Part shown: one piece after another, positions 1-10,800 of the stretch
How positions within the stretch are numbered: position 1 is the first letter of the stretch
How the letters are laid out: the number at the start of each line of letters is the position of its first letter
NCBI RefSeq assembly: GCF_964204645.1
Contig: NC_134030.1
Coordinates: 5,640,278 to 5,704,277, forward strand
Source of the DNA: Tubulanus polymorphus
Taxonomy: Eukaryota; Nemertea; Palaeonemertea; Tubulaniformes; Tubulanidae
DNA length: 64,000 nt
Reading direction: 5' to 3'
Position numbers and translations under genes: made by a program
The notes under the pieces: generated by a model
The model's database searches: none
Told to the model about the DNA's origin: nothing
The model's input: only the letters and a program-made list of their open reading frames with translations

Positions 1-1987
1 GAACACCATCCCGTACAAACCTTGCGAGATAACAACACGGATTCTCTCGACATACACAATAAGTTTGTAAACATGCCCCGAGACGGTCGACATCAAACAG
101 CGCCGACATCAACATATTCTCACGCCAAGCTACTTGTGGTGCCACGGTTTGGTAGAATCCAGAACTAAATCCCGAGCTCGGCTTAATTTGAATCCTTCGA
201 GATATATGTTGGTTGTACATCTCGCATGGGTCATACTTACGATTTCCTGAGGTCAGGGATGGCTAAATATTTTTGGCAAACATTTGCCCATGCCTTGAAA
301 TAGTGACCTGTCTAGGCCTAGGGATGTTACCATCTAGGCCTATCTTATATTCACAATTTGATCAAGCGTTGTACACGCAAACATTGATTTTCACATTCGA
401 GAAGAATTCACTTTTGTTACGTAGAAAGTATTCGAATATGTATTCCATTAATTGCGGATCCACGCTTAGGTTGAGTACTCCAAGATCCACTGAGAGTATT
501 TTCCAAAGCGATTTTGATAAACACGAGCAGCGCTTTATTCCCAGTTTGATATTCCACAGTTCACTTACTGATATCCATCGAGCACGGTGCGCAAAACATA
601 ACTGTCTGAAATATCCGACAGGTTCATTTTATATCCGCTATAGGACCATTAAACACATAAAACTGGCGTCTTTATTTACATAAATAAGTTTTAGAACTTT
701 CACTCGTATAAAAATTGTACGGGGACGTGACCACGTCCTTTCATTGGCCGGCAGCGATATACTTTGAGTGACGTAGACGGTTTGAATGTATTTGCGTACA
801 TAATGAGAGAAGCGCGCGGCTGTAATGTTGTTACACTTTCAGCTTGCACAGAAAAGTTATCTTTAGGTTTTTAACTAATGTCTACAAATCAACGTTGATA
901 GAAACGTATCCGCTCTATTTAAGATACCAACACGTAATCTTTGCTTGCTGAAATAAGGACTCGATGGGTGCTTCTTCGCGTTTCTGCTACAACGAGGGTG
1001 GGATTTGGTATGCTAATATGCTAATAAGATTACGACGTCATCATCCCGCTATTATTAGTCATCAATAACTGTCGATTAGACAACGCTTTGAAGTTTGCCG
1101 AATTTACGACTGCGAGTGCTTGTAGGTCATTATTAATGACGCCTTTGTGTATAAGGCCATGCAAGTTTAGAATTCAGTTTAGTATTCAATCCAATGACAT
1201 CGTTTCCAACATTTCGACGGAATTCTCTTGATGGAAAAACCGTTTTTTTTAAATCCGAAACACACACAACGTCCCCTCTCCAACTGTCCTTTTGTAGAAT
1301 ATATACAAATGGCCCTAATTTGTTACACCCAACAAGCGTTCACGATCTTCGACGCGAATCTTTGTTAATTGTCGTGGCCTTGGAGGATGATTAACGAGGA
1401 TGGGTGCTGAGTACTTCCTTTGAAGTTGCCGATGGCTTTATCCAGAAGTTGACCGCCATCACTCTGCCCATGAGGTCCATGCTCTGACTCAACCTATCAT
1501 GGACTTTTTTATAAAGAAATTGAATTTTCCAATGTCATTGTTTTTGCGTGAAAACCATTAAAAACTAGTACATATTATTTTGGCGGCTCACACAAATCCT
1601 CCGTGAGTTGTGAGAAAATTACTTGTGTATGACATATAACCAAAATTCAAAGTGAAAACGTTTCGCAAAACCAAGGTTCAGGTTAGTTCTTTAAATACTG
1701 GTAGAGAGATCGAGTGGCAGCACAGTCTGATTGTAGCACAGTCGTTTCTGAAGATCCTCCCACACGAGGCGGGTCAGATTAGTTCACCAGTTATCCAGCG
1801 ACTTATTGGCAGCACGATCGAGTAACATGGTTGTCAATATTTAAAGGTTGGTTCGAATCCCTAGAACCATATACGGTATGTATTACGACGTATATCGTAA
1901 GCGTCTTGCAAGATGATTTCACATTCATTAACTTTTTGAAAAATAAAATTACCAAAATTTCGGTAAAAAGAACTGTACAATCTTCGC
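1..1987. other. Intergenic, no gene supported
   Basis: I see no supported gene here. The longest open frame (273-683) starts at a non-ATG codon, has no recognisable domain and has no convincing splice context. A short B-box-like stretch (GGTTCGAATCC, about 1850-1860) lies 130 bp from the tRNA relic at 1988-2055, but no cloverleaf can be drawn around it. Confidence 0.6.
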
Positions 1988-2055
1988 CACCCTCGATGGG
2001 ATTCGAACCCACAGCCTCCAGAAGTCCAGCGCGCTATCCGTTGCGCCACGAGGGC
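1988..2055 (-). pseudogene. tRNA-Arg(UCU)-like relic with a damaged anticodon arm
   Basis: On the minus strand a 68-nt sequence has a 7-bp acceptor stem (GCCCTCG with CGAGGGT, first pair G-U), a perfect D stem (GCGC/GCGC) with an A box, and a T arm with TTCGAAT loop and B box. The anticodon region reads CTGGACTTCTGGAGGCT. That matches the 5' half of a tRNA-Arg(UCU) anticodon arm (CTGGA then C-T-TCT), but the 3' strand of the stem is missing. Total length is 5 nt short of a normal 73-nt tRNA, as if a segment like ATCCA was lost. The acceptor, D and T arms are intact, so this is a young pseudogene, a tRNA-derived repeat, or an assembly error in a functional gene. Confidence 0.65.
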
Positions 2056-3284
2056 TCATGCGCGTTATTTTGCGAGTGACCAAAAACTTGGTCAATATAA
2101 TTCCCAATACCGATAATCCTGAAGGTTGCCAATGTCCAGGTTAACTGAATGAACACTGTAGTCGGCAGTTAGGGGCGGATCCAGAGCGAAGTTCACGCGA
2201 AGGGCAGTAAACCTTTGGACGATTTAAGGAATTTAGAGCCATTCTGTAGGGTTTTGGAGGTGTACCCATATTTTTGACACCATGTAAACTCCGATCCCTC
2301 ATCACCATTATTCGACTTGCGTTACTGAATGACTGCAAGTGCCTCGCATGTGTTTGTGACATAAAATTGCCATATACCCATATTCTTTTATCATGCTCTC
2401 GTACCCATATCATCGTTTATCAGTCACCCAAGTTTTGATCGTTTGTCCCTCCCAGTTATGGGTTTTAACGTCTTTTGCCCGTCACACCCAATACACGGTT
2501 TCAACATCGTGGCCTCCATCCATATGACTGCATTGGTGGATGATGTTACCCTTCACACCGATCTATACCCTTCTGATCTCGGGTAAATGTGCCCTGAATG
2601 GCACATGTGCAATGAATCCCTTACAGAATGAGTAGCTATTGACGAACGTAGGCCATCTCAACGGTGTTCTGGGAACCCTAGAACAACCCCTGGATCCGCA
2701 CCCTACCTGAATGATTGTTTGGGGCTGTTGTTGAGCTAGGCCTGATGATCTTTGAGTAGCCCAGGATCGGAGACAAGAACCTTCATGCGGCGACCTAGGA
2801 GGCCCAATACGGAACCAAGTCTCATTAAAGAAACGTAACGGGCCGGGGAACATGAAGATGGAAATTGAATGGGATGTCCAGTGAACGGGCCCGGCTGCGG
2901 CGCTATATATCACCTACTCGTTCGGTTTAGTGAAGTTAGTGATCTGTAGAAGCGGAGAGATGGCGGGTGAGGATTTGAATCTAGCCTACAACAAAATTAA
3001 AAACTGAACGAACTATTTCAATTTCACACATGATACACATACAAAGTAACACATTTTCGATGGAACAAATGCCGTGGACATGGTCTGGTCACGCCGACAC
3101 GTGGACTGAATGAACAATCAGGCGTTTAACGCATCAATTATTAGCCATAATCTATAAACAGATGATACGTGTTCCCATCGAGTTCAAAAAATATATTAAG
3201 TACCATAAACCAAAACCGATCGCTCATTTCTCGCAAAATACAGCGTCGAACTGTCGTGTTGTCGATCAACACAGTGAAGAAAAC
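2056..3284. other. Intergenic, with putative core promoter of the repeat-protein gene
   Basis: No gene is supported. A minus-strand open frame at 2563-2913 is repeat-like with no recognisable domain. Just upstream of the secreted repeat-protein gene, an AT-rich AAATATATTA (about 3189-3198) could serve as a TATA box, placing transcription start near 3220. Confidence 0.4.
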
Positions 3285-4237
3285 ATGAATAAAGTTGCTA
3301 TTGTTGTTCTTGTTCTCGGTAGGTAAAAGCTATCAAAGAATAACAGTTTCATGTATAAGGCTTACTTACGTATTTGAAACATACTGTATATAATATTTCA
3401 TTTTTAAGATATTCAACGTTATTACTAATTAGTAGTAGCTTAAATGAGGGGATTGATTCGTGATTTACTGCAACAACGTTTTTCTTTTTCTTCCCCACTA
3501 TTCGTGTTAGGCAAATTTTTGACTATTTAGCAATAAGTTTGAATAAGTGTCTGAACATTGTCAAATTTGATATTTCAGGGTGCTACCACCAAGCGGTGAT
3601 AGCCCAATCTTCTTCCTACGTAGGTTCCAACGGTAGCTACGGAGGATCAGATAGCTACGTTACATCTGGTAGCTATGGCGGGTCAGACAGTTATGATTCC
3701 ACTGGTAGCTACGGAGGATCAAATAGTTACGTTACATCAGGTAGCTATGGAGGATCAGACAGCTATGATACAACTGGTAGTTATGGAGGATCAGATAGCT
3801 ACGTTACATCTGGTAGCTATGGCGGGTCAGATACAGATACAGCTGGCAACTATGGAGGATCAGACAGCTACGTAAGTTCCTACGATACCACTGGTAGCTA
3901 TGGCGGATCAGATAACTACGTTACATGTGGTAGCTATGGCGGGTCAGATACAGATACAGCTGGCAGCTATGGAGGATCTGATAGCTACGTAAGTTCCTAC
4001 GATACCACTGGTAGCAATGGAGGATCTGATAGCTACGTAAGTTCCTACGATACCACTGGTAGCTATGGCGGATCAGATAACTACGTTACATCTGGTAGCT
4101 ATGGCGGGTCAGATACTGCTGGCAGCTATGGAGGTTCAGATAGCTACGTAAGTTCATACGATACAAATGATAGCTATGGAGGGTCAAATAGCTACGTTAC
4201 GAGCGGTAGCTACGGAAGATCAGCTAGCTCAGTTTAG
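3285..4237 (+). CDS. Secreted Gly/Ser/Tyr/Asp-rich tandem-repeat protein
   Basis: Two exons, 3285-3318 and 3579-4237, give 230 residues. The split is supported by GT after 3318, a TTTCAG acceptor, and an in-frame join that completes a signal peptide. The first 20 residues are MNKVAIVVLVLG followed by CYHQAVIA, hydrophobic with a likely cleavage before QSSS. The mature chain is almost entirely about 15 degenerate units of the type SYGGSDSYVTSG, alternating with SYDTTG and SDTDTAG forms. This suggests a secreted structural, mucous, adhesive or shell/cuticle matrix protein; that role is inferred from composition alone. It has no catalytic domain and essentially one Cys in the mature chain. Codons vary between units, so the repeat is not a very recent amplification. 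A polyadenylation signal AATAAA lies at 4329-4334. No known family is recognised. Confidence 0.8.
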
Positions 4238-4328
4238 GAGGCAGCTATATATGAATGACTTGAAACAAAATGATGCACTTACTTTGTTCTTGAAATATTT
4301 TGGGATTTTAATGTGACCTACATATCCG

Positions 4329-4334
4329 AAATAA
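4329..4334 (+). terminator. Polyadenylation signal, repeat-protein gene
   Basis: AATAAA lies 92 bp after the stop codon of the secreted repeat protein. Confidence 0.6.
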
Positions 4335-5946
4335 ATTCAATCATTTATCAGCAGCAAATATATTGAATCTTCAAATTCTCGCATATCAGTCGTGATAATT
4401 GATTTACTTTGTTCAAAAGGTGTAAAGGTGCACATACGTACACGAATTGCCCAAGACCAGCAAAAACTTTGAAATCCATCAAAGAATGGAATTTGATATG
4501 AAATTCTTTATCTTGAAATGCCAGTTTCGGTTTAACGTACGACTGATGATACAAAGAAACGACAATGACTTTAAATTAAAACAAAAAAATCTATAATTCT
4601 GATTGCCTGATCACACTTTACACGAACTGAAAGTGAAACGTTTTCAGTGGCCACATGTGCAACACTCCTGCGTTCGTCACATCACGGTGATCATCCCTAT
4701 GGTTTTTAAGTACTGATGCGAGGACCCAGTAATGTCACGCAAGTGTACACACGCCTCGGCTGATTAAATACACAACAAACAAGTGCGATGGGTCCAAGGG
4801 AGGTGCGAGAAAGCCTTTTCAAAAGTGTCCACGTTTTCACTGGCAACTGCTGTGTAAACGAATCACTGAACAATAACTCACTTATGGGTTCAACGATTTC
4901 TTGTTTCACGGACCATGAGAAAATATGGCAAATGCCACATTTGCACCGATGCTATGCTAGAGGGACACGATGCTAGATAATCTAAAACAATAATCTTTAT
5001 TTGCATAACGTAAAATGAAAATGTTTTACGATCAGTTGCAACATATATATTCAAAATAAAAAAAGAAACAAAGGAAAAGAAAACGAAGAAAGAAAAAATT
5101 TGGACAACAGATGAGATTGGGGAGTTATGGTGTTTTATAATATGTCTGAATACGGATATTCTGACAAGTTGCAGATTTGATCGAACCTGGTGCCCCTGAA
5201 GTCGATAGCCTATCATGCCTACGCAGAAAAGTTATACAGCATAAATCACGATTGTTCGGTAATTTTGATAGTCATGTCTGTGCAAAAAGGCTATTGTGCG
5301 AATAAAGCGAACACGCCCAATACGTGTTACTCAGTATTTCTGAAATAATGCAAACCGCAGTTAAATTACGAAAATCCATTTAAAACAGGTCCGGGCCAAA
5401 TTCTCGTATGGACTCATATGCCGGTCAATCGGATTCCTGTTCAATGAAAGTGTGTTCAAAGTCACATGGAAAAACCTCCGAATCGGACAGATCACACGAA
5501 CAACGTAATGGAAAATCACCTTTACTGATCTAATGGTGCGCGCTTGAGTAATGTACTTTATCTTTTTTTTGGAAAATGTTACAACTTAAAAATCGAGCTG
5601 TAGTTTATAACTGAAGTGGATGCGACCTCGAAGCTATACGTATAAACACAAAACCATCACCGCATTCTGTAAGTATGAATGAAAATCGAGTTCTTTTTCG
5701 TCATTTGAATTTTGAATAAATGAAAGAAAAACAGTGAAATCGCGATAACTATCAGTACCCACGTGACAGAAGCGCAATGTCCGTGTTCGATAATCCTGAT
5801 TATTCGCTGTCATTTGTCAAATTTATCTCATTTATACCGATGACAGGTGACACAACTATACATTTTTGATATATCAATTTTAAATGGTTAAATACTTATG
5901 AATGAAGACTATTTATGCAACTCTAATTACAGCAAATGCCTAAAAA
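4335..5946. other. Intergenic, no gene supported
   Basis: AT-rich sequence with no supported exon. The short open frames at 4348-4554, 4706-4976 and 4890-5216 lack splice context and recognisable motifs. Confidence 0.5.
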
Positions 5947-6762
5947 ATGACTGTGGAGCCGCAACAAGACACGAAAACATTGGACGTCGGTTCCGCTCTA
6001 TTCAAAGTGGTCGGTTCGCTTCAAGTCATCTGCGCATGTTGCCTCGCTATTCAGACAATTATCGAAACTGTCCGATTCTTCGGCAATCCATTTCATTACG
6101 GCATTTGGGCCGGTTTCTTCTTTGCGCTAGCGGGATTCTCGACGATCTGGGCCGGGAAAACGTCAACGAAAAGCGCCGTTCATATATGTATCGGAGGGAC
6201 GATAACGGCGATGATAATGGGTGTGTTTTCCGTCTGTTCGGCTGCAATTCTTCTGCACAGGTATTTCACTCTTAATATTATCAGTCTATTCGTTGTATGG
6301 GCTTGAAATGCTAATCAGAAAACAGTTCGTAAGCTTCAGGTCCAAAATTATGTCTAACCTCGAGAGTTAATAGTCTTTAGTTGGAAGTTAGAACCAAAAT
6401 GGACTCGACTTGAAATAGAGATTGGACCTGCGTATGATTGATTCGATTTGGTGTTCCTATAGCCTGTGGTCTCAAACGTTGTCAAAGACGATGTTATCTT
6501 TTGCAGATATTTCTACAAAGACGTTATATGTGGCGACTTACCCGATGAGAACTTTGATTGGTACAACGTTATCTGCGTGGATCCCAATAATACAAATTCA
6601 ACCGCTATGGCCATTCTTTATGGCTTGGACTTGTTCTTCAGTGTTTCGGAATTGTTACTGGCTATAGGTATCAGTTTGAAGTGTTTCTTTGTGCTAAATC
6701 CGATAAGGCCCAAAACAGAAGAGCATCAACATTTGATTGCAATGAAATCGCTCGTAAAGTAG
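5947..6762 (+). CDS. MS4A/CD20-like four-transmembrane protein
   Basis: Two exons, 5947-6260 and 6507-6762, join in phase (AG|A gives Arg) to give 189 residues. Four hydrophobic segments are visible: about residues 23-44 (VICACCLAIQTIIE region), 51-70 (YGIWAGFFFALAG region), 78-103 (ICIGGTITAMIMG region), and one near residues 145-172 (ILYGLDLFFSVSELLLA region). A longer loop with two Cys (ICGDL and ICVD) lies between segments 3 and 4. Length, topology and the G-x-L-Q-V start of TM1 fit the MS4A/CD20 superfamily of membrane proteins. This is a family-level call, because small tetraspan proteins diverge quickly. The exon break at the end of TM3 fits the frame on both sides. The first AATAAA downstream is at 7183, so the 3' UTR may include a 50-bp perfect palindrome. 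Confidence 0.75.
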
Positions 6763-7694
6763 TGTAAAAGATGCTTCAAAGTGAATGTCGAAGATCTGAT
6801 TCGGTAGAATGGGCCATTCATATAATATAACACACGAGCATTTTTGAACCGGGAAAAATGAATACGGTCCGTGCCAAATATTTGTGAAAGGTTGACCCGA
6901 GCCTAATATTAGGCTCGGGTCAACCTTTCACATTGGCGCCTATATTGGACTCGCATCTGTTTGACACGGACCAGATTTGACCAAGCACGTCGGACCAGCT
7001 GGCTGCGTCAAATTGTGTAAATGGTCCTGGATCGACATTGTTTTCAATATCGAGTCAGTGGTTAACGTGTGACCAAATTTGACTAGTGTCTGATCTGGGC
7101 GAGATCGTGTAGAACAGAAATGTTTCAACGTCAGTGTCCAGTTGTAAATCCAAAGGAAAATAGTAGTTTATTGATATTTTCTAATAAATTTCATATTTTG
7201 TTGTAAAAAAATACGTGTTTGTTTTGATGCTATATACTATATTTGGTACACACCACTTGAGCCTTGCACCCACGGTCGAATTCACATACATTCACCGACG
7301 ACATCAAACCTCAACGGTGTCACAGGCTGATAAGAAAAGAATGTAATTTACACAAAGAAATTACTGAAGTTAATCTTTATTTAGTTCGAACAACTATTTA
7401 AACATGAATTTGATCGAATTCAGTCAATTCGCTTTCACGCTATACATACGTACATTTATACATTATCTAAATACAATACAACTGCGAACATTGTAGAAAA
7501 TTGTTGTTGCCCGCAAAATGTGAATCTTCATTTCGAGCCAGCTGTTTATTCTCAGCCACTTCATCGGTTAAGTCTCAATAAAATCTAAAACTTAGTTATA
7601 AATAGATTGATTATTCAATAACGTCTACAATTGAATAGTTTGTACATAATATTCAACAGTTCATAAATAAAAACATCGTTCATGGAATTATCTT
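6763..7694. other. 3' flank of the MS4A-like gene and convergent ACBD5 end
   Basis: No coding exon is supported. It holds a perfect palindrome (6883-6932), a candidate polyadenylation signal AATAAA for the MS4A-like gene at 7183-7188, and AT-rich sequence shared with the convergent end of ACBD5. Confidence 0.5.
6883..6932. repeat. 50-bp perfect palindrome
   Basis: Two 25-bp arms with no spacer: TGTGAAAGGTTGACCCGAGC plus CTAAT, followed at once by its exact reverse complement. It starts 120 bp after the MS4A-like stop codon. Confidence 0.95.
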
Positions 7695-7700
7695 TTTATT
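7695..7700 (-). terminator. Polyadenylation signal, ACBD5
   Basis: AATAAA on the minus strand, about 123 bp downstream of the ACBD5 stop codon. A second minus-strand AATAAA lies at 7376-7381. Confidence 0.5.
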
Positions 7701-7822
7701 CACACATAATTTGTTTCCTCCGGAAATGACTAGAAATATGTGCATATATTAGTATCCTAACCGAGCGGCGCAGGGCGTTTCGAATCACGTTGTTTGAGAC
7801 ATACTTAACTATCAGGGCTTCA

Positions 7823-10800
7823 TCATCGCAACGGCCTGAAATTCAAATGAAAACAAAAATCGTGCATTTTGAAGGGCTTATTCAACGGAAATATTTCACC
7901 GAGTTTGACCTCAGATGAAGTACATATACATACCTACGACGTTTGGACAGCAATTTAATGATATAATGCACGACAAAAGGCCAAACAACAATAAACAAAA
8001 CGGTTTTTCCGGAAATTTGGTTAAACGGCCACCAAGAAGGAACATTCTGCAAGCAAAATGGGAAAAATAATTTCATTAAATGTCAATTCACTTTGGAATT
8101 CCTACGAAATTAGGGGCGTTTGCCAGTTTTTAAAACTGCAGAAACTAACGTGATTACGAAGTCTTTCTCGTTCGGCTTCTTCGGTTAAAACCTGTCTCTG
8201 TAACAAGGCGTACGTTTCCAGCGTATTCAGTCTGGTCAATACGTGATTCATATCTAACTGTAATTGAGCGAGCGCGGTCGTGATCTGTTCGTTAACGTCA
8301 TAGCGTAACTGACCGCCGGGTTGATGAGGAGGAAGTCCACCGCCGGCGACGATCGGCTCATTTAATCCTGCAGTATGTTCAGGGCTCTGGCGTGAACTAC
8401 CTGTGTAACACAAATACATAATGATTAATAGATTGTAGTAATCAGACATTTTGCGCGTCATCATAGGCAGACGTAGGTCAGCTTAGTGGCTCACTACCCA
8501 CCCTTATGACTGCTATTGACTGGTCGCGATTCTAGTCGCACATGTTCTACCTTCTGCAACGCGGCCATTTCTCCCAGACCTACACCCCCATTTGTGACAT
8601 GTACCCGACTTTACACAAAGTAATCGCAGCCTTACCCGGTTATATTGTAAATATTTCACTGAATCGGGGAAAATTCAAAGGGCAATGACTTGAATGAGTT
8701 GACCAATACAAAGCAAAGCAGAGTTTGGGGAATGCTATACAGTATAACCTTGGAGTAATCATTTGAATGATTACTCCAAGGTATAACCTCGTCATAATGA
8801 ACTTCTACAAAAAGATCCTTATATCCAGTATGAAATAGATAATTCTTCGTTCTTGATTCACATTATCTGATCAGATTCATTATCATATCAGGATTTTTCA
8901 TTGATGAGGAGAGTTGTGAAGGAGTCACAACGACAAGTAGTTAAAGGATTCACTAGATTTTGAAGTACAAGCTTTAGCTATTAGTACATAGCTTCATCAG
9001 GTAAATGAGGGACATTTATATTTTTTTTAAATTTCTCATTTACCTGATGAAGCTACTATACACTGGTAGCATAAGCTTTTACTTCAAATAAATCTAGTAA
9101 ACCTAGAAGTAGTGCAAATGAATCCATCTTTTTGTGGAGTTGTCATTTACAACTAGGAGAATTGTGGATAATATTTACTGGTTGATTGAGTGTCATGATT
9201 GGACCCAGACGATCTGCTAGATGATGATTGTGCGCGATTGTTTATTTTCTGATCTCCGCCCCCTCGCTGTTGAGTGATGGCTTCACGATGCAATATCGTA
9301 TCGGACATCGCCGCCTGGTGTTGAGGCGTAGAAATAGTCTGATCAGCTGATGAAAACGTCACACGATTATTCACGGAATGTCCATCTGCAAAACAAAGGT
9401 AAATTCATTGTTACAAACGAAACTTTGGTAGAAAAATAATAACTGTGCATGCCTGAGAACTTGGGACCGACAAAATATGTTCAACTTAGAAGAACTTGGC
9501 TGCGAACAAGTTGGACTAAGGGACTTTTTTGGGAATCTGAATGATGGCATCTAATTAGCAAATTAAAATTAGTAAATTAACTTTTCCCTGCCCATGTGGA
9601 TTAATTGCTTTTATACATTCTAGTATACTAAGTAAAGCCTGTTTTCTGCATAGGAATGAAGGTGCTATATAAAGCAAAAACGATAACAAGCATCCTTCAC
9701 TTCAGCATTTTGGGGATAAAACGTTTGCCTGATTTAGGTGAGCGTCGACATAAAATCTGCTGTAAAGACAGAAGGTATAAGGAAAATGAATGGGAAAATT
9801 GCGGGCCTCACCATTTCAGCCTACTTCACTGATTTTCTCATTTAGACCAATTGGACTTGCACAAGTTTTACTGTATTTAGTCAGCTTCAAACTTACTTGT
9901 ATTCGAATGTATTTGGGCAGTAGTTATCGTAAGGTTTTGATTATGTCCAGTAGGTGGATCAGTATGTTCTGATTGCGTTTTCGCTGAAATTAACAGCGGC
10001 ATCTACGAAAAAATCATAAAATATACCAGTATGATACACTGAGGCAGGCTTTGAATGGTCTCTACCGATTCGGGAATTCTCTTCTATCCCATTCTTTTTG
10101 ACCAGAATGCTCTTCCTATTCCGGCCTGGCAAAATCTTAATCTGTAAATCTGATAGAAGGCCGGTCGGGAGTATATAATTCAAATTCCCGAATCGTTTTT
10201 TATGTTTTTGATCAAAAGATATGAATATTTGAGTATTTAGTTCTGACCTGTAGTTGCTCTGATGTATCACAGAATTCGTCGTCTTCGCTGTCTGATTTCA
10301 CCGCAGTATCCGGCTCGGGCGAAGGAGCCGTTTTCGACTTAATCGGCAACGAAATCAACTGAACGATTTCATTTTGATCGTGATGACCGTTTTCACCACT
10401 CGTCACATCATCAGTATCATCCTTCTGCTCATCTTCACTACTGTTTATCATATCATCTCCATTTTCATTGATATGAAGGTGGTTTGAGTCCGTAGAACCA
10501 TTTTCTATTGACAAAGAGCATCAAATTTTAGTTTTTGAATTAGTTCAGTCGAGGGGGAGGAGGTTTCTTCTATGTACATTGTAGCAAAGGGATCATTCAT
10601 TTATTATGTACGCATTAGGGGAGGGGGGAGGGGTAAGTGCAATTGCATACTATAATGCTTAATGTATATGATAATATGGCCGATTTTGCGTACAGAGGGG
10701 GGTTGGAAAAGTCAAATTTCATGCGTACGTAATAAATGAATGATCCCAAATGAAAACCAAGCTTTAATGCAACCGTACTTTCAATGACCACTCTCGGTTC

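Noticed and set aside
273-683. 136-codon frame near the window start
   Set aside because: It begins at TTG, has no domain, no signal peptide and no splice context; the composition is that of AT-rich non-coding DNA.
1840-1870. Second B-box-like sequence GGTTCGAATCC upstream of the tRNA relic
   Set aside because: No acceptor or D arm can be paired with it; the 11-bp match alone is weak.
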